A DNA stretch of 64,000 nt, taken from positions 124,001 to 188,000 of the forward strand of contig NZ_JAQIOY010000006.1 of the NCBI RefSeq assembly GCF_028023555.1. The letters run 5' to 3'. The position numbers and the translations under genes were made by a program. The notes beneath the pieces are model-generated. The model was not told the origin of the DNA and searched no databases. It worked only from the letters and a program-made list of their open reading frames with translations. Each line of letters opens with the position of its first letter. The stretch's first letter is position 1. This document shows positions 35,002 to 43,872 of this stretch, in pieces. Origin of the DNA: Thalassococcus_A lentus. GTDB lineage: Bacteria > Pseudomonadota > Alphaproteobacteria > Rhodobacterales > Rhodobacteraceae.

Positions 35002-36210
35002 ATGATCCTGACAACCACCGAAAACCAGACCGATCTTCCACGCTATTTTGCACGGGTGTTCAAAATGGCCAGTGAAATGAATAACGGTCGTTTGGATTTC
35101 GTTTTGCCTGACGGGCGGCGCTTTCGGGCAGAGGGTAAAAACCCCGGTCCGGTCGCTGAACTGGACATTCACAACGCGGATATTTTTGCGCGTCTGATCC
35201 GCGAAGGCGATCTGGGGTTTTGCGAGGCCTATATGGATGGATGGTGGTCAACACCCGACCTGATGGCCTTCATGGATCTGGTCCACGCCGACAACGACGA
35301 TCTCTATGACGGCTTCCCGGGCATGGGGCTGGTGCGTGCCTATGAACAACTGCGGTTTTGGTTGCAGTCCAACTCCAAGCGGCAGGCCAAGAAAAATATC
35401 TCGTATCACTACGATCTGGGCAATGACTTCTACGGTCTCTGGCTGGATGACACGATGACCTATTCCTCGGCGCTCTACGAGGACACGCAACAGAGCCTCG
35501 AAGACGCACAGATCGCCAAATACAAGTCCATGGTTGATCAGATGGGGGCCCAGCCCGGCGACCACGTATTGGAGATCGGCTGCGGCTGGGGCGGCTTTGC
35601 GGAATACGCCGCAAAGGAACGTGGATTGCGAGTCACGGGCCTGACGATTTCTGAAGAACAGTTCAAATATGCGCAGGACCGGATCGCCAAAGCAGGCCTT
35701 TCCGACCTCGTGACCTTCAAACTTCAGGACTACCGCGACGAAAAAGGCACATACGATGGCATCGCCAGTATCGAGATGTTCGAGGCCGTCGGTGAAAAAT
35801 ACTGGCCGGTCTATTTCGAGGCGGTTCGGGACCGCCTGAAACCGGGCGCGCAGGCAACGCTTCAGATTATCACGGTGCAGCATCGCCGGTGGGAAGTCTA
35901 CAAGCGAGGCGTTGATTTCATTCAGAAATACATCTTTCCGGGGGGTATGCTGCCCAGCCCTGTGGTGCTGCGTCAAGAAGTGGAAAAAGCCGGTCTGGAG
36001 GTCTCCAAATCCATTGAATTCGGGGAAAGCTACTCCATCACTTTGCGCCAATGGTTCGACACCTTTAACGAGAAGTGGGAAGACGTCGCAAAACTTGGGT
36101 TTGACGAACGGTTCAAACGGATGTGGAATTTTTATCTGACGTCTTGCGCGGCCACCTTCCACAGCGGTAATTGTGACGTGACCCAGATAACGATTACAAA
36201 ACCGAGTTGA
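35002..36210 (+). CDS. cfa: Cyclopropane-fatty-acyl-phospholipid synthase-like methyltransferase
   Basis: A 402-residue SAM-dependent enzyme that would methylenate double bonds of membrane lipids or make a related modification. Visible motifs are ISYHYDLGNDFYGLWLDDTMTYS, the SAM site LEIGCGWGGFAEYAA, and FIQKYIFPGGMLPS. In Rhodobacter sphaeroides the neighbour-conserved homologue belongs to the singlet-oxygen response; whether that holds here is inference, and I found no convincing RpoE-type promoter in the 141 bases upstream. trgA follows after three bases. Confidence 0.93.
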   Translation: MILTTTENQTDLPRYFARVFKMASEMNNGRLDFVLPDGRRFRAEGKNPGPVAELDIHNADIFARLIREGDLGFCEAYMDGWWSTPDLMAFMDLVHADNDDLYDGFPGMGLVRAYEQLRFWLQSNSKRQAKKNISYHYDLGNDFYGLWLDDTMTYSSALYEDTQQSLEDAQIAKYKSMVDQMGAQPGDHVLEIGCGWGGFAEYAAKERGLRVTGLTISEEQFKYAQDRIAKAGLSDLVTFKLQDYRDEKGTYDGIASIEMFEAVGEKYWPVYFEAVRDRLKPGAQATLQIITVQHRRWEVYKRGVDFIQKYIFPGGMLPSPVVLRQEVEKAGLEVSKSIEFGESYSITLRQWFDTFNEKWEDVAKLGFDERFKRMWNFYLTSCAATFHSGNCDVTQITITKPS

Positions 36211-36213
36211 CCC

Positions 36214-36654
36214 ATGCCCACAGCTGCAAAAATGGTCGCTGCGCTTTGCCTGGCGGCGCTAGGCTATGCAGCATCCGAGATGATCAAGACGTTGCTGCCT
36301 GCCAGCACTGACTTTGGAATTTTCAGTCTTGTCAACGCAGTCTTGGGTTTCTTGTGCGGCTGGATCATCGTTGGCACGCGGGCGGGACGCGGATTTTCTG
36401 CCGCCATTTCCAACGGGTTTACTGGAATGGTTGCTCTTGTTTTCTGGGGACTGTTCATTCAGGCCGCGAACGAAATGACCCGCCTTGCCATGCGGCATCG
36501 TTATGATGGCCCGGTCGAGGCCTTGGCTGCCGTGTTCGAAATCATGGTGGACTTCGGCAAGGATATGTTGAATCCCGGTTTGCTGCTGCTCTTGCTGGTT
36601 GGCAGCATAATTGTAGGGCTGATCAGCGAATTGGCCGGAAAACACTGGAGATAG
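36214..36654 (+). CDS. trgA: TrgA family membrane protein (tellurite resistance locus)
   Basis: A 146-residue protein with four hydrophobic segments (near residues 7-24, 32-55, 68-86 and 124-142). The assignment rests on the sequence type and on order: trgA-trgB-cysK is the tellurite-resistance-associated locus of Rhodobacter sphaeroides, and the same three genes follow here. Its biochemical role is unknown. It lies three bases after cfa, so a cfa-trgA-trgB transcript is likely. Confidence 0.82.
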   Translation: MPTAAKMVAALCLAALGYAASEMIKTLLPASTDFGIFSLVNAVLGFLCGWIIVGTRAGRGFSAAISNGFTGMVALVFWGLFIQAANEMTRLAMRHRYDGPVEALAAVFEIMVDFGKDMLNPGLLLLLLVGSIIVGLISELAGKHWR

Positions 36655-36657
36655 CAG

Positions 36658-37785
36658 CTGTCTGACCTGTTCTTTTACGGAACGCTTCGGCACGATCCTC
36701 TGCTGAAGCGGGTCATGGGGTGTTCCGCGCCCGACATTGTGCCCGCAGTCCTGCCTGATCACGCCGTGAATTGGGTCGCGGGCGAAGCCTTTCCCATGAT
36801 CCAAAAGAGCCCGGGTTCCGAGGCACTGGGCGTGGTGCTGCGAAATCCAACGCCAGAACAGATCGCGCGTCTGGATTTTTATGAAGGTGGGTTTGCCTAC
36901 GACTTGGAAACTGTCCAAGTGCAGACGGAGGCCGGAACCCAGTCTGCCCAAGTGTTTTTTCCGCAACCGGGCCTTTGGTCGCCGGGCGATCCGTGGTCCT
37001 TACAGGACTGGATTGATGAATGGTCCGGTGTCAGCATGGACGCCGCACGATCCATCATGGCACAATACGGCAAGATCAGCCGAGCCGAGGCGCAGAATTT
37101 GCTGCCCTATCTCAGATCACGGGCTTGGGCACAGAAACTTGCCGAGGACACCGCGCCATGTACGGTGCGATACAACCCCGCGCCAGAGGATGTAACGTTG
37201 TTGCCCGAAACCCGGGGCGGGTATGACGGCTTTTTCCGGCTGCGGCCGCTGACGCTGCAACACCGCCAGTTCGCAGGCGGGCAGGGGCCTGTTATCAAGC
37301 GTGAGGCTTTTGTCGCCTACGACGCGGCTTTGGTTCTGCCATATGATCCGGTCTTGGACAGCGTTTTGCTGATCGAACAGTTGCGCTATGGGCCGATTTG
37401 CCGAAACGATAGCGCGCCATGGGTTTTGGAGCCCGTTGCCGGTCTGGTGGATGCAGGCGAAGACCCGGAACAAACCGCCCGCCGCGAGGCCGAAGAAGAG
37501 GCCGGCTTGACCATGGGTGCGCTGCTCAAGATCAACAAAGTCTATCCGTCGCCGGGCTATTCGTCCGAATTCTTCCACTGTTATCTTGGTCTGTGCGATC
37601 TGTCCGGGCGCGAGGCGCAACTGGGCGGTTTGGACAGCGAAGCCGAAGATATCCGCAGCCACGTGGTTTCCTTTGATGAGGCGATGGCGCTTGTCGAAAC
37701 AGGCGAGATCAACGCGGCACCGCTTGCGATGATGCTTTACTGGCTCGCGGCACGGCGCGAAGACCTGCGGGCCAACCAAAGCTGA
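36658..37785 (+). CDS. trgB: TrgB: gamma-glutamylcyclotransferase-like plus Nudix hydrolase, CTG start
   Basis: A 375-residue two-domain protein. Residues 1 to about 150 start with the gamma-glutamylcyclotransferase-like motif FFYGTLR. Residues 262-284 form a perfect Nudix box, GLVDAGEDPEQTARREAEEEAGL, of the ADP-ribose pyrophosphatase type. The first ATG (36715) would cut off the YGTLR motif; the only in-frame start that keeps it is CTG at 36658, seven bases after GGAG at 36647-36650, with an in-frame stop right before. I therefore read CTG as the start. cysK follows after 102 bases. Confidence 0.85.
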   Translation: MSDLFFYGTLRHDPLLKRVMGCSAPDIVPAVLPDHAVNWVAGEAFPMIQKSPGSEALGVVLRNPTPEQIARLDFYEGGFAYDLETVQVQTEAGTQSAQVFFPQPGLWSPGDPWSLQDWIDEWSGVSMDAARSIMAQYGKISRAEAQNLLPYLRSRAWAQKLAEDTAPCTVRYNPAPEDVTLLPETRGGYDGFFRLRPLTLQHRQFAGGQGPVIKREAFVAYDAALVLPYDPVLDSVLLIEQLRYGPICRNDSAPWVLEPVAGLVDAGEDPEQTARREAEEEAGLTMGALLKINKVYPSPGYSSEFFHCYLGLCDLSGREAQLGGLDSEAEDIRSHVVSFDEAMALVETGEINAAPLAMMLYWLAARREDLRANQS

Positions 37786-37887
37786 CAGAGCCGTGATCAG
37801 TTTCGTCGATTTGGCGTCGCTGCCCTGCTTGAGTTCCCAATAACCGCGTCCTACACCTGTTGTAACTCTGCAAAAGGATATGCGCCG

Positions 37888-38922
37888 ATGCACTTCGCCA
37901 AGGATCTCGCCCAAGCTGTTGGCAACACGCCGCTGATCAAGCTTCGCAAGGCGTCTGAACTGACTGGCTGTACCATTCTGGGCAAGGCTGAATTCATGAA
38001 TCCGGGCCAGTCGGTCAAGGACCGTGCTGCCTTGTTCATCATTCGCGATGCGGTCGAAAAAGGTCTGCTGCGCCCCGGCGGAACGATCGTTGAGGGTACG
38101 GCGGGCAACACCGGGATCGGTCTGGCGCTTGTGGGCGCATCCATGGGGTTCAAGACCGTGATCGTGATTCCTGAAACGCAAAGTCAGGAAAAAAAGGACA
38201 TGCTGCGTCTGGCAGGGGCGGAACTGGTGCAGGTTCCTGCTGCACCTTATCGCAATCCGAACAACTATGTCCGCTATTCCGGGCGGCTTGCCGAACAGAT
38301 GGCCCGCGAAAGCAACGAAGGTGTGATCTGGGCCAACCAGTTCGACAACGTCGCCAACAGGCAGGCTCATATCGAAACCACCGGGCCGGAGATCTGGGAA
38401 CAGACGGGCGGCGGCGTGGATGGCTTTGTCTGTGCGGTCGGCTCGGGCGGTACACTGGCGGGTGTGGGAATGGCGCTGCAGCCCAAGGGCGTAAAGATCG
38501 GCCTTGCTGATCCGGATGGAGCAACGCTTTATAATTTCTACAAAAATGGTGAACACAAGGCCGAGGGCGGCTCGATCACCGAGGGGATCGGGCAGGGGCG
38601 CATTACGGCGAACCTTGAAGGCTTTACGCCGGATATGGCCTACAACATCCCTGATGCCGAAGCGCTGCCGATCGTCTTTGATCTGATGGCCGAAGAAGGC
38701 CTTTGTCTGGGTGGCTCTTCGGGCATCAACATTGCCGGAGCCATGCGTATGGCCCGCGAATTGGGACCGGGCCACACCATCGTGACGATCCTGTGTGACT
38801 ACGGAACCCGTTACCAATCGAAATTGTTCAATCCAGAATTTCTCAAGGAAAAGGGACTGCCGGTTCCGGCCTGGCTTGATCGCGCGCCAGCCTCGATACC
38901 GGGCGTTTTCGAAGACGTATGA
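37888..38922 (+). CDS. cysK: Cysteine synthase A
   Basis: A 344-residue PLP enzyme that makes cysteine from O-acetylserine and sulfide. The PLP lysine is Lys44 in NPGQSVKDRAA; the substrate loop reads EGTAGNTGIGLA (the common form is TSGNTG), and the phosphate-binding loop is GSGGTLAGVG. The length is slightly above the usual 310-320 because of a C-terminal extension. AAAGGA precedes the ATG. It completes the trgA-trgB-cysK locus and overlaps the MscS gene by four bases. Confidence 0.94.
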   Translation: MHFAKDLAQAVGNTPLIKLRKASELTGCTILGKAEFMNPGQSVKDRAALFIIRDAVEKGLLRPGGTIVEGTAGNTGIGLALVGASMGFKTVIVIPETQSQEKKDMLRLAGAELVQVPAAPYRNPNNYVRYSGRLAEQMARESNEGVIWANQFDNVANRQAHIETTGPEIWEQTGGGVDGFVCAVGSGGTLAGVGMALQPKGVKIGLADPDGATLYNFYKNGEHKAEGGSITEGIGQGRITANLEGFTPDMAYNIPDAEALPIVFDLMAEEGLCLGGSSGINIAGAMRMARELGPGHTIVTILCDYGTRYQSKLFNPEFLKEKGLPVPAWLDRAPASIPGVFEDV

Positions 38923-41270
38923 CAAATATGCTCCGCGCGCTGTGCGCGCTTTGCCTGACGACACTCCTTCTGCTTGGCCCGGCCTCGGCGCAAAACGCGG
39001 CCGCGCCGGACTATCAGGCTTGGACCTCTCTGGCCGATCGCGCCGAAGAGGCCATTGATGCTGGGCGGGCATCGGATCAGGCCTTTGAAGAATTGCGTCT
39101 GTCCGTTGCTGAATGGCGCGACCGCCTGTTGGAGGCACAAGACGAAAACAGCGCGCGCATAACGACGCTCGAATCCCAGCTTGCGGCCTTGGGGCCCGCG
39201 CCCGAGGGCGAAACCGAAAGCGATGAGCTCGTGCAGCGTCGCGCGGAACTTGCAGAGCAGTTGACCGTTTTGCGCGCCCCGGTTCGCCGTGCAGAAGAGG
39301 CCTATACCCGCGCGGACGGCATTATCGACGAGATCGACGCAATCATCCGCGCGCGTCAAACGGACAAGCTTCTGGAGCTTCGACCGTCACCGTTGAACCC
39401 TGCAAACTGGGGAACCGCGGCTGCGGATCTGATGCAGTCGGTGCGCCGATCCTGGCAGGAATTGCAACGCAATGCGGCTTCGGAAGCACTGCGGGCAGAG
39501 GCCCGCAACCAGTTGCCGCTGATCTTTATGCTGCTGGCCGTGGCCGTTGTTTTGATCACCCGCGGTCAAAGTTGGGCGCGTCAGGTCGTTGACCGGCTCA
39601 GATCACGCACACGGCGTGGAACTGGTGTTTGGAGCTTCCTGCTGTCTTTGGGTCAGATCATTCTGCCGTTGATCGGGATCTTGGCCTTTACCGAAGCGGT
39701 TATCGCCAGCCAGATCATCGGCCCGCGTGTAGGCTTGCTGCTGGAACGGGTTCCGCTCTGGGCCGCGGTTCTGCTCGGTATCCGTTGGCTGGCGGACCAA
39801 TCCTTTCATCATGATGACGACATCGCCACCATGCCGCTCGAAGCATCCGAACGGCGGCGCGCACGGTACTATGCGAACATGCTGTCGGTGTTGTTTGTCG
39901 GCAAAAGCGTGCTGGACACCCTGACCGAGACAGACAACTACCCCGTCACGACAGAGGCCATTCTTGATTTCCCGCTCATTGTGCTGTCGGGATATGCCTT
40001 GTTCCGGCTGGGACGGATCCGAAACGACGCGGCAGTGGCCGGGTCTTACGCTGCGCGTTCAGCACCGGATGCCAGCCTGTTCCGGATGCGTCTTGCCCGA
40101 CTGATCGGTCGCGCCGCGATGATCATAGGTGTGGTTGGACCGGTCATGGCGGCCATCGGCTATGCCCGTGCAGGCGAAGCGTTGGTCTATCCAGCCATTG
40201 AAACACTGGCCTTGATCGGTGTGGTTCTGGTACTGCAGCGCGCGGTCAATGACCTGTTTCACCTGATCACCGGACGCGAGGCAGGTGAGGCCGAAAGCCT
40301 TTGGCCGGTTCTGGCCGGCTTTGCTCTCGTGATCCTTGCCATGCCGATGATGGCTCTGATCTGGGGCGCCCGTACGGCTGATCTGACTGAGGTCTGGACC
40401 ACGTTCCGCGAAGGGTTCCAGATTGGTGAGACCCGCATTTCACCGACAGATTTCCTTGTGGTGATCGTCGTTTTCATCATCGGCTACATGCTGACCCGCC
40501 TTTTGCAGGGTGGCCTCAGAACATCCGTGTTGCCCAAAACCAGACTGGATCAGGGCGCGCAGAATGCCGTGGTGTCCGGCCTTGGCTACATCGGGATTTT
40601 TCTGGCTGCCATCGTGGCGATTACCGCGGGCGGGCTGGATTTGTCTTCGCTTGCTATTGTCGCCGGTGCGCTCTCTGTCGGGATCGGCTTTGGTTTGCAG
40701 AACATCGTCAGCAACTTTGTGTCAGGCATCATCCTGCTGATCGAACGCCCGATTTCCGAAGGTGACTGGATTGAAGTCGGTGGTCAGCACGGAATCGTCA
40801 AGGATATCTCGGTGCGCTCGACGCGCATTGAGACCTTTGACCGGTTCGACGTTATCGTGCCAAACGCGGATTTGGTTTCCGGCGTTGTGACAAACTACAC
40901 GCGTGGCAATGTCGTGGGACGGATCAAGGTGCCCGTCGGTGTGGCCTATGGGGCCGATACCCGCAAAGTTGAAAAGATCTTGCTCGATATTGCCCGGCAC
41001 CATGAAATGGTTCTGATGAACCCCGCGCCTTATATCGTTTTCAAAGGGTTCGGGGCAGACTCGATGGATTTCGAAATCCGTGCAATTCTACGCGATGTGA
41101 ACCAGGGTCTTGGTGTGAAAACCGAAATGAACCACCAGATTGTCGAGCGCTTTGCCGAAGAAGGGATCGAAATACCCTTTGCCCAGCGGGATATTTGGCT
41201 TCGCAATCCCGAGGCTTTGGCGCCGGGCCATGGTTCCGGTGGTGATAGTGACGACGAGAGTAACAAATGA
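38919..41270 (+). CDS. MscS-family mechanosensitive channel with N-terminal DUF3772-like domain
   Basis: A 783-residue inner-membrane protein. It has a signal peptide (ALCLTTLLLLGPASAQN), a periplasmic coiled-coil-rich region (residues about 30-150, DUF3772-like), around ten membrane helices and a C-terminal MscS domain with the pore-lining GLQNIVSNFVSGIILLIERP and the beta domain IVKDISVRSTRIETFD. It would open on membrane tension to release solutes in hypo-osmotic shock. It starts within the cysK stop (ATGA) and its stop overlaps the AlaX start the same way. Confidence 0.92.
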   Translation: MTNMLRALCALCLTTLLLLGPASAQNAAAPDYQAWTSLADRAEEAIDAGRASDQAFEELRLSVAEWRDRLLEAQDENSARITTLESQLAALGPAPEGETESDELVQRRAELAEQLTVLRAPVRRAEEAYTRADGIIDEIDAIIRARQTDKLLELRPSPLNPANWGTAAADLMQSVRRSWQELQRNAASEALRAEARNQLPLIFMLLAVAVVLITRGQSWARQVVDRLRSRTRRGTGVWSFLLSLGQIILPLIGILAFTEAVIASQIIGPRVGLLLERVPLWAAVLLGIRWLADQSFHHDDDIATMPLEASERRRARYYANMLSVLFVGKSVLDTLTETDNYPVTTEAILDFPLIVLSGYALFRLGRIRNDAAVAGSYAARSAPDASLFRMRLARLIGRAAMIIGVVGPVMAAIGYARAGEALVYPAIETLALIGVVLVLQRAVNDLFHLITGREAGEAESLWPVLAGFALVILAMPMMALIWGARTADLTEVWTTFREGFQIGETRISPTDFLVVIVVFIIGYMLTRLLQGGLRTSVLPKTRLDQGAQNAVVSGLGYIGIFLAAIVAITAGGLDLSSLAIVAGALSVGIGFGLQNIVSNFVSGIILLIERPISEGDWIEVGGQHGIVKDISVRSTRIETFDRFDVIVPNADLVSGVVTNYTRGNVVGRIKVPVGVAYGADTRKVEKILLDIARHHEMVLMNPAPYIVFKGFGADSMDFEIRAILRDVNQGLGVKTEMNHQIVERFAEEGIEIPFAQRDIWLRNPEALAPGHGSGGDSDDESNK

Positions 41271-41995
41271 CAGTGAACGACCAGCCGCTTTATCGTCAGG
41301 ATGCCTACACACGGGAAGCGCCGGGTGTTGTTCTGGGGCATACCGAAGAAGGTGGTGTGATCGTCGACCCGCCATTGTTCTATCCGACAGGCGGAGGCCA
41401 GCCCGGAGACAGCGGGTGGCTGGAATGGGATGGTCGCAAGCTTCCGATCGCGACGGCGCTAAAAGGCGAGGACGGCGCGTCGGTGCTGGTGCCTGCCGAA
41501 CCTTCGGCTTTGCCGCCCAAAGGAGCCCATGTGGTTCAGGTTCTGGACTGGGACCGGCGCCACAAGCACATGCGCGTGCACACAGCGCTGCATCTTTTGT
41601 CTGTCGTGGTTCCATTGCCCGTGACGGGCGGCCAGATTGGCGCGGGAACCGGCCGGTTGGATTTCCTTATGCCGCAGCCCCCCGAAGACAGGGAGGCACT
41701 GGAGCGTGCGTTGAATGATTTGGTGGACGAAGACTTGCCGGTCTCTGAAACCTGGGTCAGCGACGAAGTGCTGGCGGCCAGCCCCGAGTTGGTGAAAACC
41801 ATGTCGGTCCAGCCCCCGCGCGGTGCAGGTCAGGTGCGGTTGGTCCGCATCGGGGCGGACGGAAATCAAGTTGATCTGCAGCCATGCGGCGGCACACATG
41901 TGGCGCGGACCTCGGAAATTGGCAGTCTTCGCATCGAGGGTGTGAAAAACAAGGGTAAGCAGAACCGCCGCATTACAATCGCGCTGGATTTGTAG
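41267..41995 (+). CDS. Alanyl-tRNA editing protein (AlaX-M type)
   Basis: A 242-residue free-standing editing domain that hydrolyses Ser- or Gly-mischarged tRNA-Ala. The zinc motifs are HTALH (His105 and His109) and CGGTH (Cys207 and His211). An N-terminal C-Ala-like or glycine-rich part, YPTGGGQPGDSG, marks the medium-length AlaX-M type. It is joined to the MscS gene by an ATGA overlap, an unexpected partner. The 140 bases before glpK contain no clear signal. Confidence 0.93.
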   Translation: MTVNDQPLYRQDAYTREAPGVVLGHTEEGGVIVDPPLFYPTGGGQPGDSGWLEWDGRKLPIATALKGEDGASVLVPAEPSALPPKGAHVVQVLDWDRRHKHMRVHTALHLLSVVVPLPVTGGQIGAGTGRLDFLMPQPPEDREALERALNDLVDEDLPVSETWVSDEVLAASPELVKTMSVQPPRGAGQVRLVRIGADGNQVDLQPCGGTHVARTSEIGSLRIEGVKNKGKQNRRITIALDL

Positions 41996-42135
41996 GGTCG
42001 GCCGCTGGCTGGATATGGCCGCACTACAGGAGCAATTAACTGGCGTTGTTTTGCGTTGCGGTCTTGCAGCACAGGGACCAGTGAGTAGTCTGCGCGCGAA
42101 AGTAGCCTAATCAGTCGCAGCAGAAAGGCCGTGCC

Positions 42136-43626
42136 ATGACCCATATTCTTGCAATCGATCAGGGGACGACTTCGACACGCGCGATCGTTTTTGACGCCGA
42201 CATGCGTATCAAGACCAGCGCCCAAGAAGAGTTTCCCCAGCACTTTCCCGACAGCGGTTGGGTTGAACATGATCCAGCGGATTTGTGGTCAACCACAGTC
42301 TCAACCTGCAAAGCGGCGATTGAAAAGGCGGGTCTGACCGCGGCCGACATCGCGGCGATCGGGATTACCAATCAGCGTGAAACCACGGTGGTCTGGGACA
42401 AAACCACGGGCGAGCCGATCTACAATGCCATCGTTTGGCAGGATCGCCGAACCTCCGAGTTTTGCGCTGAGCTGCGGGCTGCAGGCCATGACAAAACCAT
42501 CACTGCCAAGAGTGGCCTGCTGGCGGATCCCTATTTCTCGGGGACCAAGCTGAAGTGGCTGCTGGATAATGTAGACGGCGCGCGGGCGCGTGCTCAGGCG
42601 GGTGAGCTGCTGTTCGGGACGATCGACTGCTATTTGATCTGGAAGATGACCGGCGGCGAACGGCACGTTACCGATGCGACCAATGCTGCGCGCACGATGC
42701 TTTATGACATCCACAATGGCCGGTGGTCGCAAACCATTTGTGATCTGTTCGACATTCCGGTTCAGATGTTGCCCGAAGTGCTGGATTGTGCTGCGGATTT
42801 TGGCACGGCCCAAGCGGACCTGTTGGGACATGCTATCCCGATCCTCGGCGTTGCCGGGGATCAGCAAGCCGCCACCGTCGGACAGGCCTGTTTCCAGCCC
42901 GGTATGCTCAAGAGCACCTACGGGACCGGCTGTTTTGCCCTGCTGAACACTGGCGAGACAGCGGTCACATCGCACAACCGTCTGCTGACAACGATCGCTT
43001 ATCAGCTCGATGGCAAGGTGACCTATGCGCTGGAAGGCTCCATATTCATTGCGGGTGCTGTCGTTCAATGGCTGCGGGACGGTCTCAAGATCATTGATGG
43101 CGCTCCTGAAACGCAGCCATTGGCGGAACAGGCCGATGACAATCAAAACGTCATTCTTGTTCCGGCCTTTGTCGGACTAGGGGCGCCGTATTGGAATGCT
43201 GAATGCCGTGGGGCGGTGTTTGGGCTGACGCGTGGCACGGGACCCGAGGAAATGGCCCGTGCGGCGCTGCAATCGGTGGGCTATCAAACCCGTGACTTGC
43301 TCGAAGCGATGCGAGCGGATTGGCAGGACGGCGGCGCGTCTGCAACGCTGCGTGTTGATGGTGGTATGACCGCCAGTGACTGGACAATGCAATTCCTGTC
43401 CGACATTCTCGGTGCGCCCGTGGATCGTCCGGAAGTTCTGGAAACCACCGCGCTTGGCGCCGCCTGGCTGGCTGGAAGCCGGGCTGGGATCTACCCGGAT
43501 CAGGCCGAGTTTGCCAAGACATGGGCGCTGGAACGCACCTTTGAGCCTGCAATGCCAGATGACGAACGCGATGTCCGGTACAGCGCGTGGAAGCGCGCGG
43601 TGCAGGCGACAATTGCGGCAGGGTGA
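42136..43626 (+). CDS. glpK: Glycerol kinase
   Basis: A 496-residue FGGY-family kinase that phosphorylates glycerol to glycerol 3-phosphate. Motifs: AIDQGTTSTRAIVFDAD at the N-terminus, QWRDRRTS-type segment VWQDRRTSEFC, and the C-terminal LRVDGGMTASDWTMQFLSDILGAPV. No glycerol transporter or glpD is next to it; the following region switches to aromatic acid uptake. Purine-rich AGAAAGG lies before the ATG. Confidence 0.96.
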   Translation: MTHILAIDQGTTSTRAIVFDADMRIKTSAQEEFPQHFPDSGWVEHDPADLWSTTVSTCKAAIEKAGLTAADIAAIGITNQRETTVVWDKTTGEPIYNAIVWQDRRTSEFCAELRAAGHDKTITAKSGLLADPYFSGTKLKWLLDNVDGARARAQAGELLFGTIDCYLIWKMTGGERHVTDATNAARTMLYDIHNGRWSQTICDLFDIPVQMLPEVLDCAADFGTAQADLLGHAIPILGVAGDQQAATVGQACFQPGMLKSTYGTGCFALLNTGETAVTSHNRLLTTIAYQLDGKVTYALEGSIFIAGAVVQWLRDGLKIIDGAPETQPLAEQADDNQNVILVPAFVGLGAPYWNAECRGAVFGLTRGTGPEEMARAALQSVGYQTRDLLEAMRADWQDGGASATLRVDGGMTASDWTMQFLSDILGAPVDRPEVLETTALGAAWLAGSRAGIYPDQAEFAKTWALERTFEPAMPDDERDVRYSAWKRAVQATIAAG

Positions 43627-43711
43627 TTGTTCGTTGCAGAAGAAAACTGTAACATAGGTGAACAAAATTGCACCAAGGCGGATTCTCTTGTTGCCCCGAC
43701 GCTAACCACGG

Positions 43712-43723
43712 GCATTATGGAGC
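43712..43723. promoter_or_regulatory. Candidate operator GCATTATGGAGC upstream of dctP
   Basis: The word GCATTAT-GGA-GC lies 161 bases before the dctP start. Nearly the same word is found 162 bases before the benzoate-CoA ligase gene (GCATTATAGAGC) and 139 bases before boxC (GCATTATAATGC). This suggests a common regulator of the aromatic block, BoxR being the obvious candidate. The remaining 246-base gap between glpK and dctP also has TGCA words at 43635 and 43669 but no clear promoter. Confidence 0.42.
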
Positions 43724-43872
43724 CATCGCCAGACTTGGGCCATGAATGCATGGCCGGTAGCGGGCAGCACCCGATGCCTTGGCAAAAGATCGCGGAGGGC
43801 CGGCAAACGGCCCACGCAACAAGCCTTGCTCTGGTTTTGTCCGGGTGGGGCGGTCAAATCAGGGAGGTTATA

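Noticed and set aside
36715..37785. trgB starting at the first ATG
   Set aside because: This would remove the YGTLR motif and leave 60 bases between trgA and trgB that are in frame, homologous and preceded by a ribosome site.
37117..39138. Open frame of 673 codons antisense to trgB, cysK and the MscS gene
   Set aside because: It crosses three well-supported genes on the other strand, which real genes do not do, and its composition is arginine/glutamine-rich noise.
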